From a bacterium (GTDB taxonomy: Bacteria; Bacillota; Bacilli; Lactobacillales; Streptococcaceae), in contig CAJNCS010000004.1 in assembly GCA_905221325.1 (NCBI GenBank), positions 182,539 to 246,538 on the forward strand: DNA of 64,000 nucleotides, read 5' to 3'. The number at the start of each line of letters is the position of its first letter. Position 1 is the first letter of the stretch. Made by a program: the position numbers and the translations under genes. Shown here piece after piece: positions 36,558-46,746 of the stretch. The notes beneath the pieces are model-generated. The model was not told the origin of the DNA and ran no database searches. It saw nothing but the letters and a program-made list of their open reading frames with translations.

Positions 36558-37313
36558 ATGTCTACTATTCTCATTACAGGAGCTAGCGGCGGATTGGCCC
36601 AAGAAATGGTCAAACTCTTGCTAGATGACCAACTCATCTTACTAGGTAGAAACAAGGAAAAACTAGCACAACTCTACGGAAATCAACCTAATGTAGAATG
36701 GATTGAAATTGACATTACTGATGACTCAGCCCTAGAAGCTCTGGTAGCTGACCTCTATCTCCGTTATGGTAAAATTGATGTTTTGATTAACAATGCTGGC
36801 TATGGGATTTTTGAGGAATTTGACAAGATTTCTAATCAAGACATTCACCAGATGTTCGAGGTCAATACCTTTGCCCTGATGAATCTGTCTCGTCTAGTGG
36901 CGACTTGTATGAAGGAAAGTCGAAAAGGCCATATCATCAATATAGTCAGCATGGCAGGTTTGATAGCGACTAGCAAGTCCAGTCTCTACTCAGCGACAAA
37001 GTTTGCAGCGATTGGATTTTCAAACGTTCTGCGCCTCGAACTTATGCCCTATGGTGTTTATGTAACTACGGTTAATCCAGGACCAATCCGAACAGGATTT
37101 TTTGACCAGGCAGACCCAGATGGCAGCTACCTCAAGTCTGTTGATCGATTTCTCTTAGAACCAGATGTGGTTGCTAAAAAAATCGTCAAGACCATAGGAA
37201 AAAACAAACGAGAACTCAATCTTCCACTTTTGCTCAATTTAGCCCACAAATTTTATAGCCTCTTTCCTAAACTAGCTGATAAGTTTGCAGGGGGAATCTT
37301 TAATTATAAGTAA
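36558..37313 (+). CDS. Short-chain dehydrogenase/reductase
   Basis: The 251-residue protein is a classical SDR oxidoreductase. The NAD(P) motif is TGASGGLAQEM, followed by NNAGYGIFEEF, IVSMAG and the catalytic YSATK. The family reduces ketones or oxidises alcohols; substrate unknown. I chose the ATG at 36558 with AAAGGACGAAGC upstream. It is the last gene of the miaA operon and ends in a strong terminator. Confidence 0.9.
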   Translation: MSTILITGASGGLAQEMVKLLLDDQLILLGRNKEKLAQLYGNQPNVEWIEIDITDDSALEALVADLYLRYGKIDVLINNAGYGIFEEFDKISNQDIHQMFEVNTFALMNLSRLVATCMKESRKGHIINIVSMAGLIATSKSSLYSATKFAAIGFSNVLRLELMPYGVYVTTVNPGPIRTGFFDQADPDGSYLKSVDRFLLEPDVVAKKIVKTIGKNKRELNLPLLLNLAHKFYSLFPKLADKFAGGIFNYK

Positions 37314-37342
37314 AAAAGTTCCTTACAAAAGGAACTTTTTTA
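37312..37342 (+). terminator. Intrinsic terminator of the miaA-SDR operon
   Basis: AAAAAGTTCC pairs with GGAACTTTTT around TTACAAAA; it begins within the SDR stop codon. Confidence 0.9.
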
Positions 37343-37462
37343 TAATATTTAACTGAGTGTCAAAAATTGTTTGATTTTGTTTTAAAACTACATTCATATT
37401 TTTAAAATCCTCTACAAATTTTAGAAAAAACAATCAAAATTATGATTTTTTATGTTTAGGTA

Positions 37463-37493
37463 TTGAAATTCCCTATATTATTTTATAAAATAA
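37463..37493 (+). promoter_or_regulatory. bgaA promoter with a 16-bp palindrome over the -10
   Basis: TTGAAA (37463-37468) and TAAAAT (37486-37491) have a 17-bp spacer. The perfect palindrome TTATTTTATAAAATAA (37478-37493) covers the -10 and is a candidate operator. The promoter position excludes the long in-frame start at 37463. Confidence 0.6.
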
Positions 37494-37513
37494 GAGTAAA
37501 AGGCTATGAAAAA

Positions 37514-37528
37514 GTAATACGCTTACAA
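37514..37528 (+). promoter_or_regulatory. Partial cre-like site in the bgaA leader
   Basis: The complement reads TTGTAAGCGTATTAC, which fits the first part of the cre consensus (TTGTAAGCG) but not its last two positions. CcpA control of bgaA would make sense, but the match is incomplete. Confidence 0.3.
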
Positions 37529-37561
37529 GAAAAATGGAAGCGGTTACTAAAGGAGGATTTT

Positions 37562-40500
37562 ATGGAAAAAGGCCATTGGAATCGTAAAAGAGTCTACAGC
37601 ATTCGTAAGTTTGCCGTAGGCGCTTGCTCTGTCATGATTGGAACCTGTGCGGTTCTATTTGGAGGAAGTGTCGTTGGAGAATCAACAGTTTTCGCGGATG
37701 AAACTCCAATTACTCACACTGTGGAACAAGCAAAAGAGGAAAGTCCGGCAGTGGAGGAAAAAGAAAATCAAGCTGTAGCAGAGCACAAGGATGCTGCAAG
37801 TGTCGACCAAAGTCAAGCTGCTCCAATTGAAGCAAGCAAACCAGAGGTGAAAGAAGAGGAACCTGTAGCTCCAAAAGAGGAGAAAGCATCTCTAAAACCT
37901 GAAGAAACAGCTCCAAAGGTAGAATCTCAAGCTTCAAGTCAAGAAAAGCCTGTCAAGGAAGAGTTGAAAGCTGCGACAAATGAAGAAGTGAATCAAATGA
38001 TTGAAGATAGAAAAGTGAATTTTAATCAAAATTGGCACTTTAAACTCAATGCGAACCCTAAAGAAGCTGTGAAATCAGATGCCGATGTATCAACATGGCA
38101 AAAATTGGATCTCCCACACGACTGGAGTATCTTTAACGATTTTGACCATCAGTCACCTGCCCAAAACGAAGGTGGACAGCTCAATGGTGGTGAAGCTTGG
38201 TATCGTAAGACATTCAAACTTGATGAAAAAGATCTCAAGAAAAATGTTCGTGTGACCTTTGATGGTGTCTACATGGATTCTCAAGTCTATGTCAATGGCC
38301 AGTTAGTGGGACATTACCCAAATGGTTACAACCAGTTTTCATACGATATCACCAAATACCTTCACAAAGATGGTCGTGAAAATGTGATTGCTGTCCATGC
38401 GGTTAACAAACAGCCAAGTAGCCGTTGGTACTCAGGCAGTGGTATCTACCGTGATGTGACCTTGCAAGTGACAGATAAGGTTCATGTTGAGAAAAATGGA
38501 ACAACCATCTTAACACCAAAACTTGAAGAACAACAACATGGTAAGGTTGAAACTCATGTAGCCAGCAAAATCGTCAATACAGATGATAAAGACCATGAAC
38601 TGGTGGCAGAGTATCAAATCGTTGAACGTGGTGGTCAGGCTGTGACAGGTTTAGTACGTACAGTGAGTCGTACCTTGAAAGCACATGAATCAACAAGTCT
38701 TGATGCGATTTTAGAAGTTGAAAGACCAAAACTCTGGACAATTTTAAATGATAAACCTGCCTTGTACGAATTGATTACGCGTGTATACCGTGATGGTCAG
38801 TTGGTGGATGCTAAGAAAGATTTGTTTGGTTACCGTTACTATCACTGGACTCCAAATGAAGGTTTCTCTTTGAATGGTGAACGCATTAAATTCCATGGTG
38901 TTTCTTTGCACCATGACCACGGAGCGCTTGGAGCAGAAGAAAACTATAAGGCAGAATACCGTCGTCTCAAACAAATGAAGGAGATGGGTGTTAACGCCAT
39001 CCGTACAACTCATAACCCTGCAAGTCCACAGACTTTGCAAATCGCAGCAGAACTTGGTTTGCTTGTTCAGGAAGAGGCCTTTGATACTTGGTATGGTGGA
39101 AAGAAACCTTATGACTATGGTCGTTTCTTTGAAAAAGATGCCACTCACCCAGAAGCTCGAAAAGGCGAAAAATGGTCTGACTATGATCTTCGTACCATGG
39201 TCGAAAGAGACAAAAATAACCCAGCTGTCTTCATGTGGTCTATCGGAAATGAAATCGGTGAAGCCAACGGTGATGCTCATTCTCTAGCAACTGTAAAACG
39301 TTTGGTCAAAGTTATCAAGGATGTTGATAAAACTCGTTACGTTACCATGGGAGCAGATAAGTTCCGTTTCGGTAATGGTAGTGGTGGACATGAGAAAATT
39401 GCTGATGAACTGGATGCGGTTGGATTCAACTATTCTGAAGATAACTACAAAGCGCTTCGTGCGAAACATCCAAACTGGTTGATTTACGGTTCGGAGACAT
39501 CTTCAGCAACCCGTACACGCGGAAGCTATTATCGTCCTGAACAAGAATTGGTACATAGCAACCAAGCTTATCGTAACTATGAACAGTCAGATTATGGAAA
39601 TGATCGTGTGGGTTGGGGTAAAACGGCGACAGATTCATGGACTTTTGACCGTGACAATGCTGGCTATGCTGGACAGTTTATCTGGACAGGTACGGACTAT
39701 ATTGGTGAGCCTACGCCATGGCATAACCAAAACCAAACTCCCGTTAAGAGCTCTTACTTTGGTATCGTAGATACAGCCGGTATTCCAAAGCATGACTTCT
39801 ATCTCTACCAAAGCCAATGGGTTTCTGCTAAGAAGAAACCAATGGTTCACCTCCTTCCTCACTGGAACTGGGAAAATAGAGAATTGGCATCGAAAGTTGA
39901 AGATTCAGACGGAAAAATCCCAGTTCGAGCATACTCAAACGCTGCAAGCGTAGAATTGTTCTTGAACGGTCAATCTCTTGGAGTTAAGACCTTCAACAAG
40001 AAACAAACTAGTGATGGCCGTACCTACCAAGAAGGTGCCAATGCCAAGGAACTCTATCTTGAGTGGAAGGTTGCTTACCAACCAGGTACTTTGGAAGCTG
40101 TAGCTCGCGATGAAGCTGGAAAAGAAATTGCACGTGACAAGATTACCACTGCAGGCCAACCAGCAGGTGTTCGTCTTGTCAAGGAAGAACACGCAATCGC
40201 AGCAGATGGAAAAGACTTGACCTATATCTACTACGAAATCGTTGACAGCCAAGGGAATGTAGTCCCAACTGCCAATAATTTGGTTCGTTTCCAATTGCAT
40301 GGACAAGGTCAACTGGTCGGTGTCGATAATGGGGAACAAGCCAGCCGTGAACGCTATAAGGCACAACCAGATGGTTCTTGGATTCGCAGAGCCTTTAACG
40401 GTAAAGGGGTTGCCATTGTCAAATCAACTGAGCAAGCAGGTAAATTTACACTAACAGCTCATTCAGATCTCTTGAAATCTGGTCAAGTAACTGTCTTTAC

Positions 40501-43500
40501 TGGTAAAAAAGAAGACCAAGAAAAGACCGTTCTCGGGACAGAAGTACCAAAAGTACGTACTGTTATTGAGAAAGAGCCAAAAATGCCGAAGACTGTTGCT
40601 TTTGTTTATAGTGATGGCAGTCGTGAAAAACGTCCAGTAACCTGGTCTTCAGTTGATGTGAGCCAAGCAGGAGTTGTGACTGTTAAAGGTATGGCAGACG
40701 GACGTGAAGTTGAGGCCCGTGTCGAAGTTCTAGCAATTGCGAAAGAACTACCAACTGTTAAACGTGTTGCTCCAGGAACAGACTTGAGTGCTGTTGACAA
40801 ATATGTTTCTATCGCTGTAACGGATGGAAGCGTTCAAGAATACGAAGTTGATAAGTGGGAGATTGCGGAAGCAGATAAAGCTAAACTGTCAGTTGCAGGA
40901 TCACGTATTCAAATGACTGGTCAATTAGGAGGCGAAACCGTACATGCTACTCTTGTAGTAGAAAAAGGCAATCCTGCAGCACCTGTAGCACCAAATATAA
41001 CTGTAGGTGGCGAATCTGTCACTGGTCTTACTACTCAAAATCCAATGCAATATCGAACTCTTGCTTACGGTGCATCCTTGCCAGAAGTTGTAGCAAGTGC
41101 TGAAAATGCGGATGTTACTGTAGTCCAAGCAAGTGCAGCAAACGGCATGCGTGCAAGGATCTATGTTCAACCAAAAGATGGCGGACCTCTTCAAACCTAT
41201 GCAATTCAATTCCTTGAAGAAGCGCCGAAAATTGACCGCCTGGGCCTACAAGTGGAGCAAGCTGACGGTCTCAAAGAAGACCAAACAGTGAAATTGTCTG
41301 TTCTCGCTCACTATCAAGACGGAACGCAAGCTGTATTACCAGCTGATAAAGTGACCTTCTCTACAAGTGGTGAAGGGGAAGTCGCAGTTCGTAAGGGAAT
41401 GCTTGAGTTGCACAAGCCAGGAACAGTCACTCTCAAAGCAGAATATGAGGGGGCTCAAGGCCAAGTTGAACTCACTATCCAAGCCAACACTGAGAAGAAG
41501 GTTGCGCAAACTATCCGTCCAGTAAATGTAGTGACTGACTTGTATCAAGAACCTACTCTACCATCAACAATAACTGTTGAATATGACAAAGGTTTCCCTA
41601 AAGCTCACAAAGTCACATGGCAAGCCATTCCAAAAGAAAAACTAGACCGCTATCAAACCTTTGAAGTGCTAGGTAAAGTTGAAGGCCTTGACCTTGAGGC
41701 ACGTGCCAAAGTCTCTGTAGAAGGTATCGTTTCAGTTGAAGAAGTTAGTGTGACAACACCAATCGCAGAAGCGCCACAATTACCAGAAAGTGTTCGTACC
41801 TACGATTCAAATGGTCACGTTTCATCTGCCAAGGTTGCATGGGATACGATTCGTCCAGAGCAATACGCCAAGGAAGGTGTCTTTACAGTCACTGGTCGCC
41901 TAGAAGGTTCACAATTAACTACCAAACTTCATGTTCGTGTGTCTGCTCAAACTGAGCAGGGGGCAAATATTTCTGACCAATGGACCGGCTCAGAATTGCC
42001 ACTTGCCTTTGCTTCAGACTCAAATCCAAGCGATCCTGTTTCAAACGTCAACGATAAATTGATTTCCTTTAATGACCGACCAGCCAATCGTTGGACAAAC
42101 TGGAATCGTAGTAATCCAGAAGCTTCAGTTGGTGTCCTATTTGGAGATTCAGGTATCTTGAGCAAACGTTCCGTTGACAATCTAAGTGTCGGATTCCACG
42201 AAGACCATGGGGTAGGTGCACCGAAGTCTTATGTGATTGAGTATTATGTCGGTAAGACCGTTCCGACAGCTCCTAAAAACCCTAGCTTTGTAGGTGAGGA
42301 AAACCATGTATTTAACGATCCAGCTAACTGGAAACCAGTTACCAATCTAAAAGCACCAGCTCAATTAAAAGCTGGAGAAATGAATCATTTCAGCTTTGAT
42401 AAAGTTGAGACCTATGCGGTTCGCATTCGCATGGTAAAAGCAGATAACAAGCGCGGAACTTCTATCACAGAGGTACAAATCTTTGCGAAACAAGTTGCGG
42501 CAGCCAAACAAGGACAAACAAGAATCCAAGTTGACGGTAAAGACTTAGAAAACTTCAACCCTGATTTGACAGACTATTACCTTGAGTCTGTAGATGGAAA
42601 AGTTCCTGCAGTAACGGCAAGTGTTAGCAACAATGGTCTCGCGACTGTTGTTCCAAGCGTTCGTGAAGGTGAGCCAGTTCGTGTCGTCGCGAAAGCTGAA
42701 AATGGCGACATCCTAGGAGAATACCGTCTGCACTTCACTAAGGATAAAGACTTACTTTCTCGTAAACCAGTTGCTGCGGTCAAACAAGCTCGCTTGTTGC
42801 AACTAGGTCAACCACTTGAATTGCCAACTAAGGTTCCTGTTTACTTCACAGGTAAAGACGGCTATGAGACAAAAGACTTGACAGTGGAATGGGAAAAAGT
42901 TCCAGCAGAAAATCTGACAAAAGCAGGTCAATTTACTGTTCAAGGTCGTGTCCTTGGTAGTGACCTCGTTGCTGAGTTTACTGTACGAGTGACGGATAAA
43001 CTTGGTGAGACTCTCTCAAACAACCCTAACTATGATGAAAACAGTAACCAAGCCTTTGCTTCAGCCACTAATGATATTGATCCAAGTTCACATGACCGTG
43101 TAGACTATATCAATGATGGAGATCACAATGAAAATCGTCGTTGGACAAACTGGTCTCCAACACCATCTTCTAATCCAGAAGTATCAGCAGGTGTGATTTT
43201 CCGTGAAAATGGTAAGATTGTAGAACGGACTGTTGCGCAAGCCAAACTTCACTTCTTTGCAGATAGTGGTACGGATGCACCATCTAAACTTGTTTTGGAA
43301 CGCTATATTGGTCCAGACTTTGAAGTACCTACCTACTATTCAAACTATCAAGCCTATGATGCAGCCCATCCATTCAACAATCCAGATAACTGGGAAGCTG
43401 TGCCTTATCGTGCGGATAAAGACATCGCAGCTGGTGATGAAATCAACGTAACATTTAAAGCTGTGAAAGCCAAAGCTATGAGATGGCGTATGGAGCGTAA

Positions 43501-44803
43501 AGCAGATAAGAGCGGTGTTGCGATGATTGAGATGACCTTCCTTGCACCAAGCGAACTGCCTCAAGAAAGTACTCAATCTAAGATTCTAGTAGATGGGAAA
43601 GAACTTCCTGATTTCGCTGAAGATCGTCAAGACTACCAAATCACCTATAAAGGTCAACGTCCAAAAGTCTCAGTCGAAGAAAGCAATCAAGTAGCTTCAA
43701 CAGTTGTAGATAGCGGAGACGATAGCCTTCCAGTACTTGTTCGCCTTGTTTCAGAAAGTGGAAAACAGGTCAAGGAATACCGTATCCAACTAGTTAAGGA
43801 AAAACCAGTTTCTGAGAAAACAGCCCCTGCTATTCAAGAAGAGAATCCAAGTCTTGAGGTTGTCGAAAAGGAACTTGCCTTCCAAACTGTTGAAAAAGAA
43901 GATCCAAGTCTATATGTAGGTGAAAGTCGTGTAGAACAAGAAGGACAAGTTGGTAAGGAACGTATTCTTACATCTGTTAGCCTAGACGGAACTCGTGAAG
44001 AGAAACTCCGTGAAGTGATCCAGGCTCCTGTTAACCGGGTTCTTCTAGTTGGAACTAAGCGAGGTACAGCTCAACCACTTGATGGAGCTGCAGGTTTAGT
44101 TCATGAAAAACCAGAACTTCTGGTTGAAGAAGAGGCAATTGATTTCAAAGTTCAAGAACGTAAGAATGACAAACTTTATGTGGGTGAAAGTCGTGTTCTT
44201 CAAGAAGGTCAAAAAGGTGTTCGTGTCCACCTAGTAGAAGTCGAAAACGGTAAGCGTACATCGAAAGAAACCTTTGATAAGATAGTTGCGCAAGATCGTA
44301 TCGTGGAAGTAGGAACTAAGCGAGGTACGGCTCAACCGCTTGATGGTGTCAAAGATTTGGTTCATCACAAGCCAGAGCTCCTAGTGGAAGAAGAGGAAGT
44401 TGATTTCCAAGTTCAAGAACGTAAGAACGATAAACTTCCAGTAGGGCAAACTCGTGTGATCCAAGAAGGCCAAAAAGGTGTACGTGTTCATCTCATCGAA
44501 GTGGACAATGGGAAACGCACTCTAAAGGAAACCTTTGATAAGGTAGCATCGCAAGATCGCATTGTGGAAGTGGGAACTGCTGTAGCACAAGAAGAACCAA
44601 ATCCACAAGTTTCTGTCAATCCAGATGCGCACCAACTGGCTCAAACGGGAACACAAACTCAAGAAGAAAAAGTGACACAAACTGAAAAAGGTCACCTTCC
44701 AAATACAGGAAGTGAGTCTCAGGTGTCAGCTTTAGCAGCAGGATTGGCTCTCTTGGGCTTAGGTGCAGGCCTTGCAGCTACTACTCGCAAAAAAGAAGAT
44801 TAA
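37562..44803 (+). CDS. bgaA: LPXTG-anchored surface beta-galactosidase (BgaA family, GH2)
   Basis: The 2413-residue exoenzyme removes terminal galactose from host glycans and also acts as an adhesin in pneumococcus. A YSIRK-type signal peptide (VYSIRKFAVGACSVMIG) ends near VFADE. The GH2 sugar-binding, Ig-like and catalytic domains follow; the acid/base is Glu564 in MWSIGNEIGE and the nucleophile Glu645 in GSETSS, the same numbers I recall for pneumococcal BgaA, which supports this start (AAAGGAGG upstream). Bacterial Ig-like repeats fill the middle. Two CBM71-like modules lie at about 1466-1647 and 1819-1998 (each with RRWTNW or NRWTNW), G5-like repeats at about 2093-2339, and LPNTG at 2379-2383 before a hydrophobic helix and TTRKKED. 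It is about 180 residues longer than the 2233-residue pneumococcal form as I remember it. Confidence 0.95.
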   Translation: MEKGHWNRKRVYSIRKFAVGACSVMIGTCAVLFGGSVVGESTVFADETPITHTVEQAKEESPAVEEKENQAVAEHKDAASVDQSQAAPIEASKPEVKEEEPVAPKEEKASLKPEETAPKVESQASSQEKPVKEELKAATNEEVNQMIEDRKVNFNQNWHFKLNANPKEAVKSDADVSTWQKLDLPHDWSIFNDFDHQSPAQNEGGQLNGGEAWYRKTFKLDEKDLKKNVRVTFDGVYMDSQVYVNGQLVGHYPNGYNQFSYDITKYLHKDGRENVIAVHAVNKQPSSRWYSGSGIYRDVTLQVTDKVHVEKNGTTILTPKLEEQQHGKVETHVASKIVNTDDKDHELVAEYQIVERGGQAVTGLVRTVSRTLKAHESTSLDAILEVERPKLWTILNDKPALYELITRVYRDGQLVDAKKDLFGYRYYHWTPNEGFSLNGERIKFHGVSLHHDHGALGAEENYKAEYRRLKQMKEMGVNAIRTTHNPASPQTLQIAAELGLLVQEEAFDTWYGGKKPYDYGRFFEKDATHPEARKGEKWSDYDLRTMVERDKNNPAVFMWSIGNEIGEANGDAHSLATVKRLVKVIKDVDKTRYVTMGADKFRFGNGSGGHEKIADELDAVGFNYSEDNYKALRAKHPNWLIYGSETSSATRTRGSYYRPEQELVHSNQAYRNYEQSDYGNDRVGWGKTATDSWTFDRDNAGYAGQFIWTGTDYIGEPTPWHNQNQTPVKSSYFGIVDTAGIPKHDFYLYQSQWVSAKKKPMVHLLPHWNWENRELASKVEDSDGKIPVRAYSNAASVELFLNGQSLGVKTFNKKQTSDGRTYQEGANAKELYLEWKVAYQPGTLEAVARDEAGKEIARDKITTAGQPAGVRLVKEEHAIAADGKDLTYIYYEIVDSQGNVVPTANNLVRFQLHGQGQLVGVDNGEQASRERYKAQPDGSWIRRAFNGKGVAIVKSTEQAGKFTLTAHSDLLKSGQVTVFTGKKEDQEKTVLGTEVPKVRTVIEKEPKMPKTVAFVYSDGSREKRPVTWSSVDVSQAGVVTVKGMADGREVEARVEVLAIAKELPTVKRVAPGTDLSAVDKYVSIAVTDGSVQEYEVDKWEIAEADKAKLSVAGSRIQMTGQLGGETVHATLVVEKGNPAAPVAPNITVGGESVTGLTTQNPMQYRTLAYGASLPEVVASAENADVTVVQASAANGMRARIYVQPKDGGPLQTYAIQFLEEAPKIDRLGLQVEQADGLKEDQTVKLSVLAHYQDGTQAVLPADKVTFSTSGEGEVAVRKGMLELHKPGTVTLKAEYEGAQGQVELTIQANTEKKVAQTIRPVNVVTDLYQEPTLPSTITVEYDKGFPKAHKVTWQAIPKEKLDRYQTFEVLGKVEGLDLEARAKVSVEGIVSVEEVSVTTPIAEAPQLPESVRTYDSNGHVSSAKVAWDTIRPEQYAKEGVFTVTGRLEGSQLTTKLHVRVSAQTEQGANISDQWTGSELPLAFASDSNPSDPVSNVNDKLISFNDRPANRWTNWNRSNPEASVGVLFGDSGILSKRSVDNLSVGFHEDHGVGAPKSYVIEYYVGKTVPTAPKNPSFVGEENHVFNDPANWKPVTNLKAPAQLKAGEMNHFSFDKVETYAVRIRMVKADNKRGTSITEVQIFAKQVAAAKQGQTRIQVDGKDLENFNPDLTDYYLESVDGKVPAVTASVSNNGLATVVPSVREGEPVRVVAKAENGDILGEYRLHFTKDKDLLSRKPVAAVKQARLLQLGQPLELPTKVPVYFTGKDGYETKDLTVEWEKVPAENLTKAGQFTVQGRVLGSDLVAEFTVRVTDKLGETLSNNPNYDENSNQAFASATNDIDPSSHDRVDYINDGDHNENRRWTNWSPTPSSNPEVSAGVIFRENGKIVERTVAQAKLHFFADSGTDAPSKLVLERYIGPDFEVPTYYSNYQAYDAAHPFNNPDNWEAVPYRADKDIAAGDEINVTFKAVKAKAMRWRMERKADKSGVAMIEMTFLAPSELPQESTQSKILVDGKELPDFAEDRQDYQITYKGQRPKVSVEESNQVASTVVDSGDDSLPVLVRLVSESGKQVKEYRIQLVKEKPVSEKTAPAIQEENPSLEVVEKELAFQTVEKEDPSLYVGESRVEQEGQVGKERILTSVSLDGTREEKLREVIQAPVNRVLLVGTKRGTAQPLDGAAGLVHEKPELLVEEEAIDFKVQERKNDKLYVGESRVLQEGQKGVRVHLVEVENGKRTSKETFDKIVAQDRIVEVGTKRGTAQPLDGVKDLVHHKPELLVEEEEVDFQVQERKNDKLPVGQTRVIQEGQKGVRVHLIEVDNGKRTLKETFDKVASQDRIVEVGTAVAQEEPNPQVSVNPDAHQLAQTGTQTQEEKVTQTEKGHLPNTGSESQVSALAAGLALLGLGAGLAATTRKKED

Positions 44804-44830
44804 GTTTAGTTACAAGCTAAACTGAACAGG

Positions 44831-44860
44831 AAAAGGCCAGAGTGACGCTCTGGTCTTTTT
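44831..44860 (+). terminator. Intrinsic terminator of bgaA
   Basis: AAAAGGCCAGAG pairs with CTCTGGTCTTTT with one wobble around TGACG. Confidence 0.9.
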
Positions 44861-44971
44861 CGTCTGAGTTGTAATAGTAAATAAATGTTTGGAATAGTCA
44901 TTCCTATTCCAAATGGATTTTGCTCAAAATTCATAAAGTGCTCTTCACACTTATAAAAAGAGAGGTCGTGT

Positions 44972-45000
44972 TTGAAAATAATTGATAAATATGCTACAAT
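44972..45000 (+). promoter_or_regulatory. Promoter upstream of the accessory Sec region
   Basis: TTGAAA (44972-44977) and TACAAT (44995-45000, with TGC as an extended -10) have a 17-bp spacer. It points into decayed coding sequence 480 bases before secY2. I see no better promoter next to secY2, so it may now drive the secretion operon. Confidence 0.6.
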
Positions 45001-45028
45001 AGTAGGCACTGGTAATTTTTATAAATGA

Positions 45029-45440
45029 TTTTTTAATGAGAAAAATCGGATAAAATCCATTCAACTTTCGAAAGATCATGATCAGATGAGAAAGCGTAAA
45101 ATTCCTTACCCTTCAGAGATTTGGTATGGGAATGGTTTTTTAGATGTCAATCATGATGACAGAGTTGATATACTTATAAAAATTTTAAGGATTAAGTAAA
45201 TCCGTTTATGCATTTGATAATGTTCAAATAGAAAAAATGGAAGAACAGGTGTTCTCACATGAAAATATTCAAGGATAGAAGAGAAGCTCCAAGTAGATTT
45301 ACACTCATGAGGTGCTCCTGTATTTCGTAGGTGAAATATCATGGTAAGCCAGTTAATCCTATCTTGATTATCAGTGGGATGAGCCTGTTTTCTTGGGTTG
45401 TCTTGCTGTTACGATGGTGCATGAACATTGCTAGAAAATG
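45029..45440 (+). pseudogene. Decayed remnants of an unknown gene
   Basis: In the 620-base gap before secY2 short frames join only through frameshifts and stops. One reads FFNEKNRIKSIQLSKD...EIWYGNGFLDVNHDDRVD and stops at 45197-45199; another continues SVYAFDNVQIEKMEEQVF to 45282; a third reads KYHGKPVNPILIISGMSLFSWVVLLL, a membrane-like end, up to about 45420. The arrangement suggests a dead gene for a protein with a C-terminal membrane helix. I do not recognise it. Confidence 0.4.
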
Positions 45441-45480
45441 ATCGCAAGACTTGCTAAATATAAAGAATAAAGGATGACAG

Positions 45481-46740
45481 ATGAAACATTTCGGTCTTAA
45501 GAAACAGAAACGAACAAGTATTTTTTTCCGAAGAGCAATTTTTACAATCTTTGTATTGGCCATTTATATATTAGGGCGGCATATCTTACTTCCGGGCTAT
45601 AATGGTAATATGCAAGCTTTACAGATTAAGGAGCAAAATCCGCTGGCTTATTTGTACTCTTTGGCTGGGATTGACGTCTCTCGGATTTCTGTGTTTTCTT
45701 TAGGACTAGGTCCTTGGATTACGACGATGATCGTTTGGCAGGTCATCAATTTAAACAAAAGTTGGAATATCCAATCATGGTCTCCCAAAAAGACAGATTT
45801 TTTTCAAAAAATCTTAACATTGATTTTTGCACTTTTGCAAGGGATGGCCATTATGTACAAAGCTTATAGCTGGAATGCCCGTTTCTTACTTCTGGTTGAT
45901 GATTGGATATACAATGCCGCAATTTTGACAACAGTAGTGACAGGAAGTTTTATCATTATCTGGTTATCAGGTTTGAACACTCGTAAAGGAGTAGGTGGTT
46001 CCACAATCGTTATCATCTCTGGAATTTTGTTACAGTTTGCCAATCATTTAGTGGTATTGATAGGAGAATCTCTGGAATCTATACAGGGTGGGGTGGTTCT
46101 AGTAGTTGCTGCTTGTGCTTACTTGTTGCTTACTTATATTGCAGTAGTCTGCGAGAGAGCAGAGGTGCGTCTGCCTTTAAACAGAATTATGCTAAGTAGT
46201 CGCTATTATGAAAAATCTTACCTGCCAATCAAGTTTATTCCATCTGGTGGGATGCCGATTATGTATGCTTCAAGTGTGATTATGCTCTTTCAATTAGTGT
46301 TAGATTTGTCGGGGAACGGATTTGCGTCTAACGTTGGAAGTTTATTTGACTTCACAAAACCACTTAGTTTGCTCTTTTATCTCGTTGCCATCTACCTTCT
46401 AGCTATTTTGTTTGCTTATATTAACTTGAGCCCTGAAGAGACCGCCAAACAGATGCAACGTCAAGGGGAATATTTTGACTATATTCAACCAGGGAAAGAG
46501 ACCTTGAAAGTTTTAAAACGTTATATTTCCCTACAAGCCAATATAGGAGCTATCTACCTAATCGTCTATGTAAGTTTCCCCTATTTTATTAACTTCTTCT
46601 TGCCACTGCCAAGTCTGCTATTGACTTTACCAAGCACTTTGGTCATCTTAGTCAGTATGTTTATGCCTTTGCGTGAAGAAATACGTATTTTGAGAATTGG
46701 AACTTACTATCACAAAGAATTAGAACTCAAAGGAGAATAA
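45481..46740 (+). CDS. secY2: Accessory Sec translocase channel SecY2
   Basis: The 419-residue protein has about ten membrane helices and is the channel dedicated to export of glycosylated serine-rich adhesins. The SecY-like start GRHILLPGYNGNM, the ISVFSLGLGPWITTMIVWQ segment and the late PEETAKQMQRQGEYFDYIQPGKET loop are recognisable, and length is shorter than housekeeping SecY, as is normal for SecY2. AAGGATGACAG precedes the ATG. It heads the set secY2-asp1-asp2-asp3-secA2 with overlaps or gaps of a few bases. Confidence 0.93.
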   Translation: MKHFGLKKQKRTSIFFRRAIFTIFVLAIYILGRHILLPGYNGNMQALQIKEQNPLAYLYSLAGIDVSRISVFSLGLGPWITTMIVWQVINLNKSWNIQSWSPKKTDFFQKILTLIFALLQGMAIMYKAYSWNARFLLLVDDWIYNAAILTTVVTGSFIIIWLSGLNTRKGVGGSTIVIISGILLQFANHLVVLIGESLESIQGGVVLVVAACAYLLLTYIAVVCERAEVRLPLNRIMLSSRYYEKSYLPIKFIPSGGMPIMYASSVIMLFQLVLDLSGNGFASNVGSLFDFTKPLSLLFYLVAIYLLAILFAYINLSPEETAKQMQRQGEYFDYIQPGKETLKVLKRYISLQANIGAIYLIVYVSFPYFINFFLPLPSLLLTLPSTLVILVSMFMPLREEIRILRIGTYYHKELELKGE

Positions 46741-46746
46741 AGGTAA

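Noticed and set aside
37463..37561. 33-residue N-terminal extension of the beta-galactosidase
   Set aside because: Its TTG start lies in the -35 box of the promoter, and the YSIRK signal peptide and catalytic residue numbering fit the ATG at 37562.
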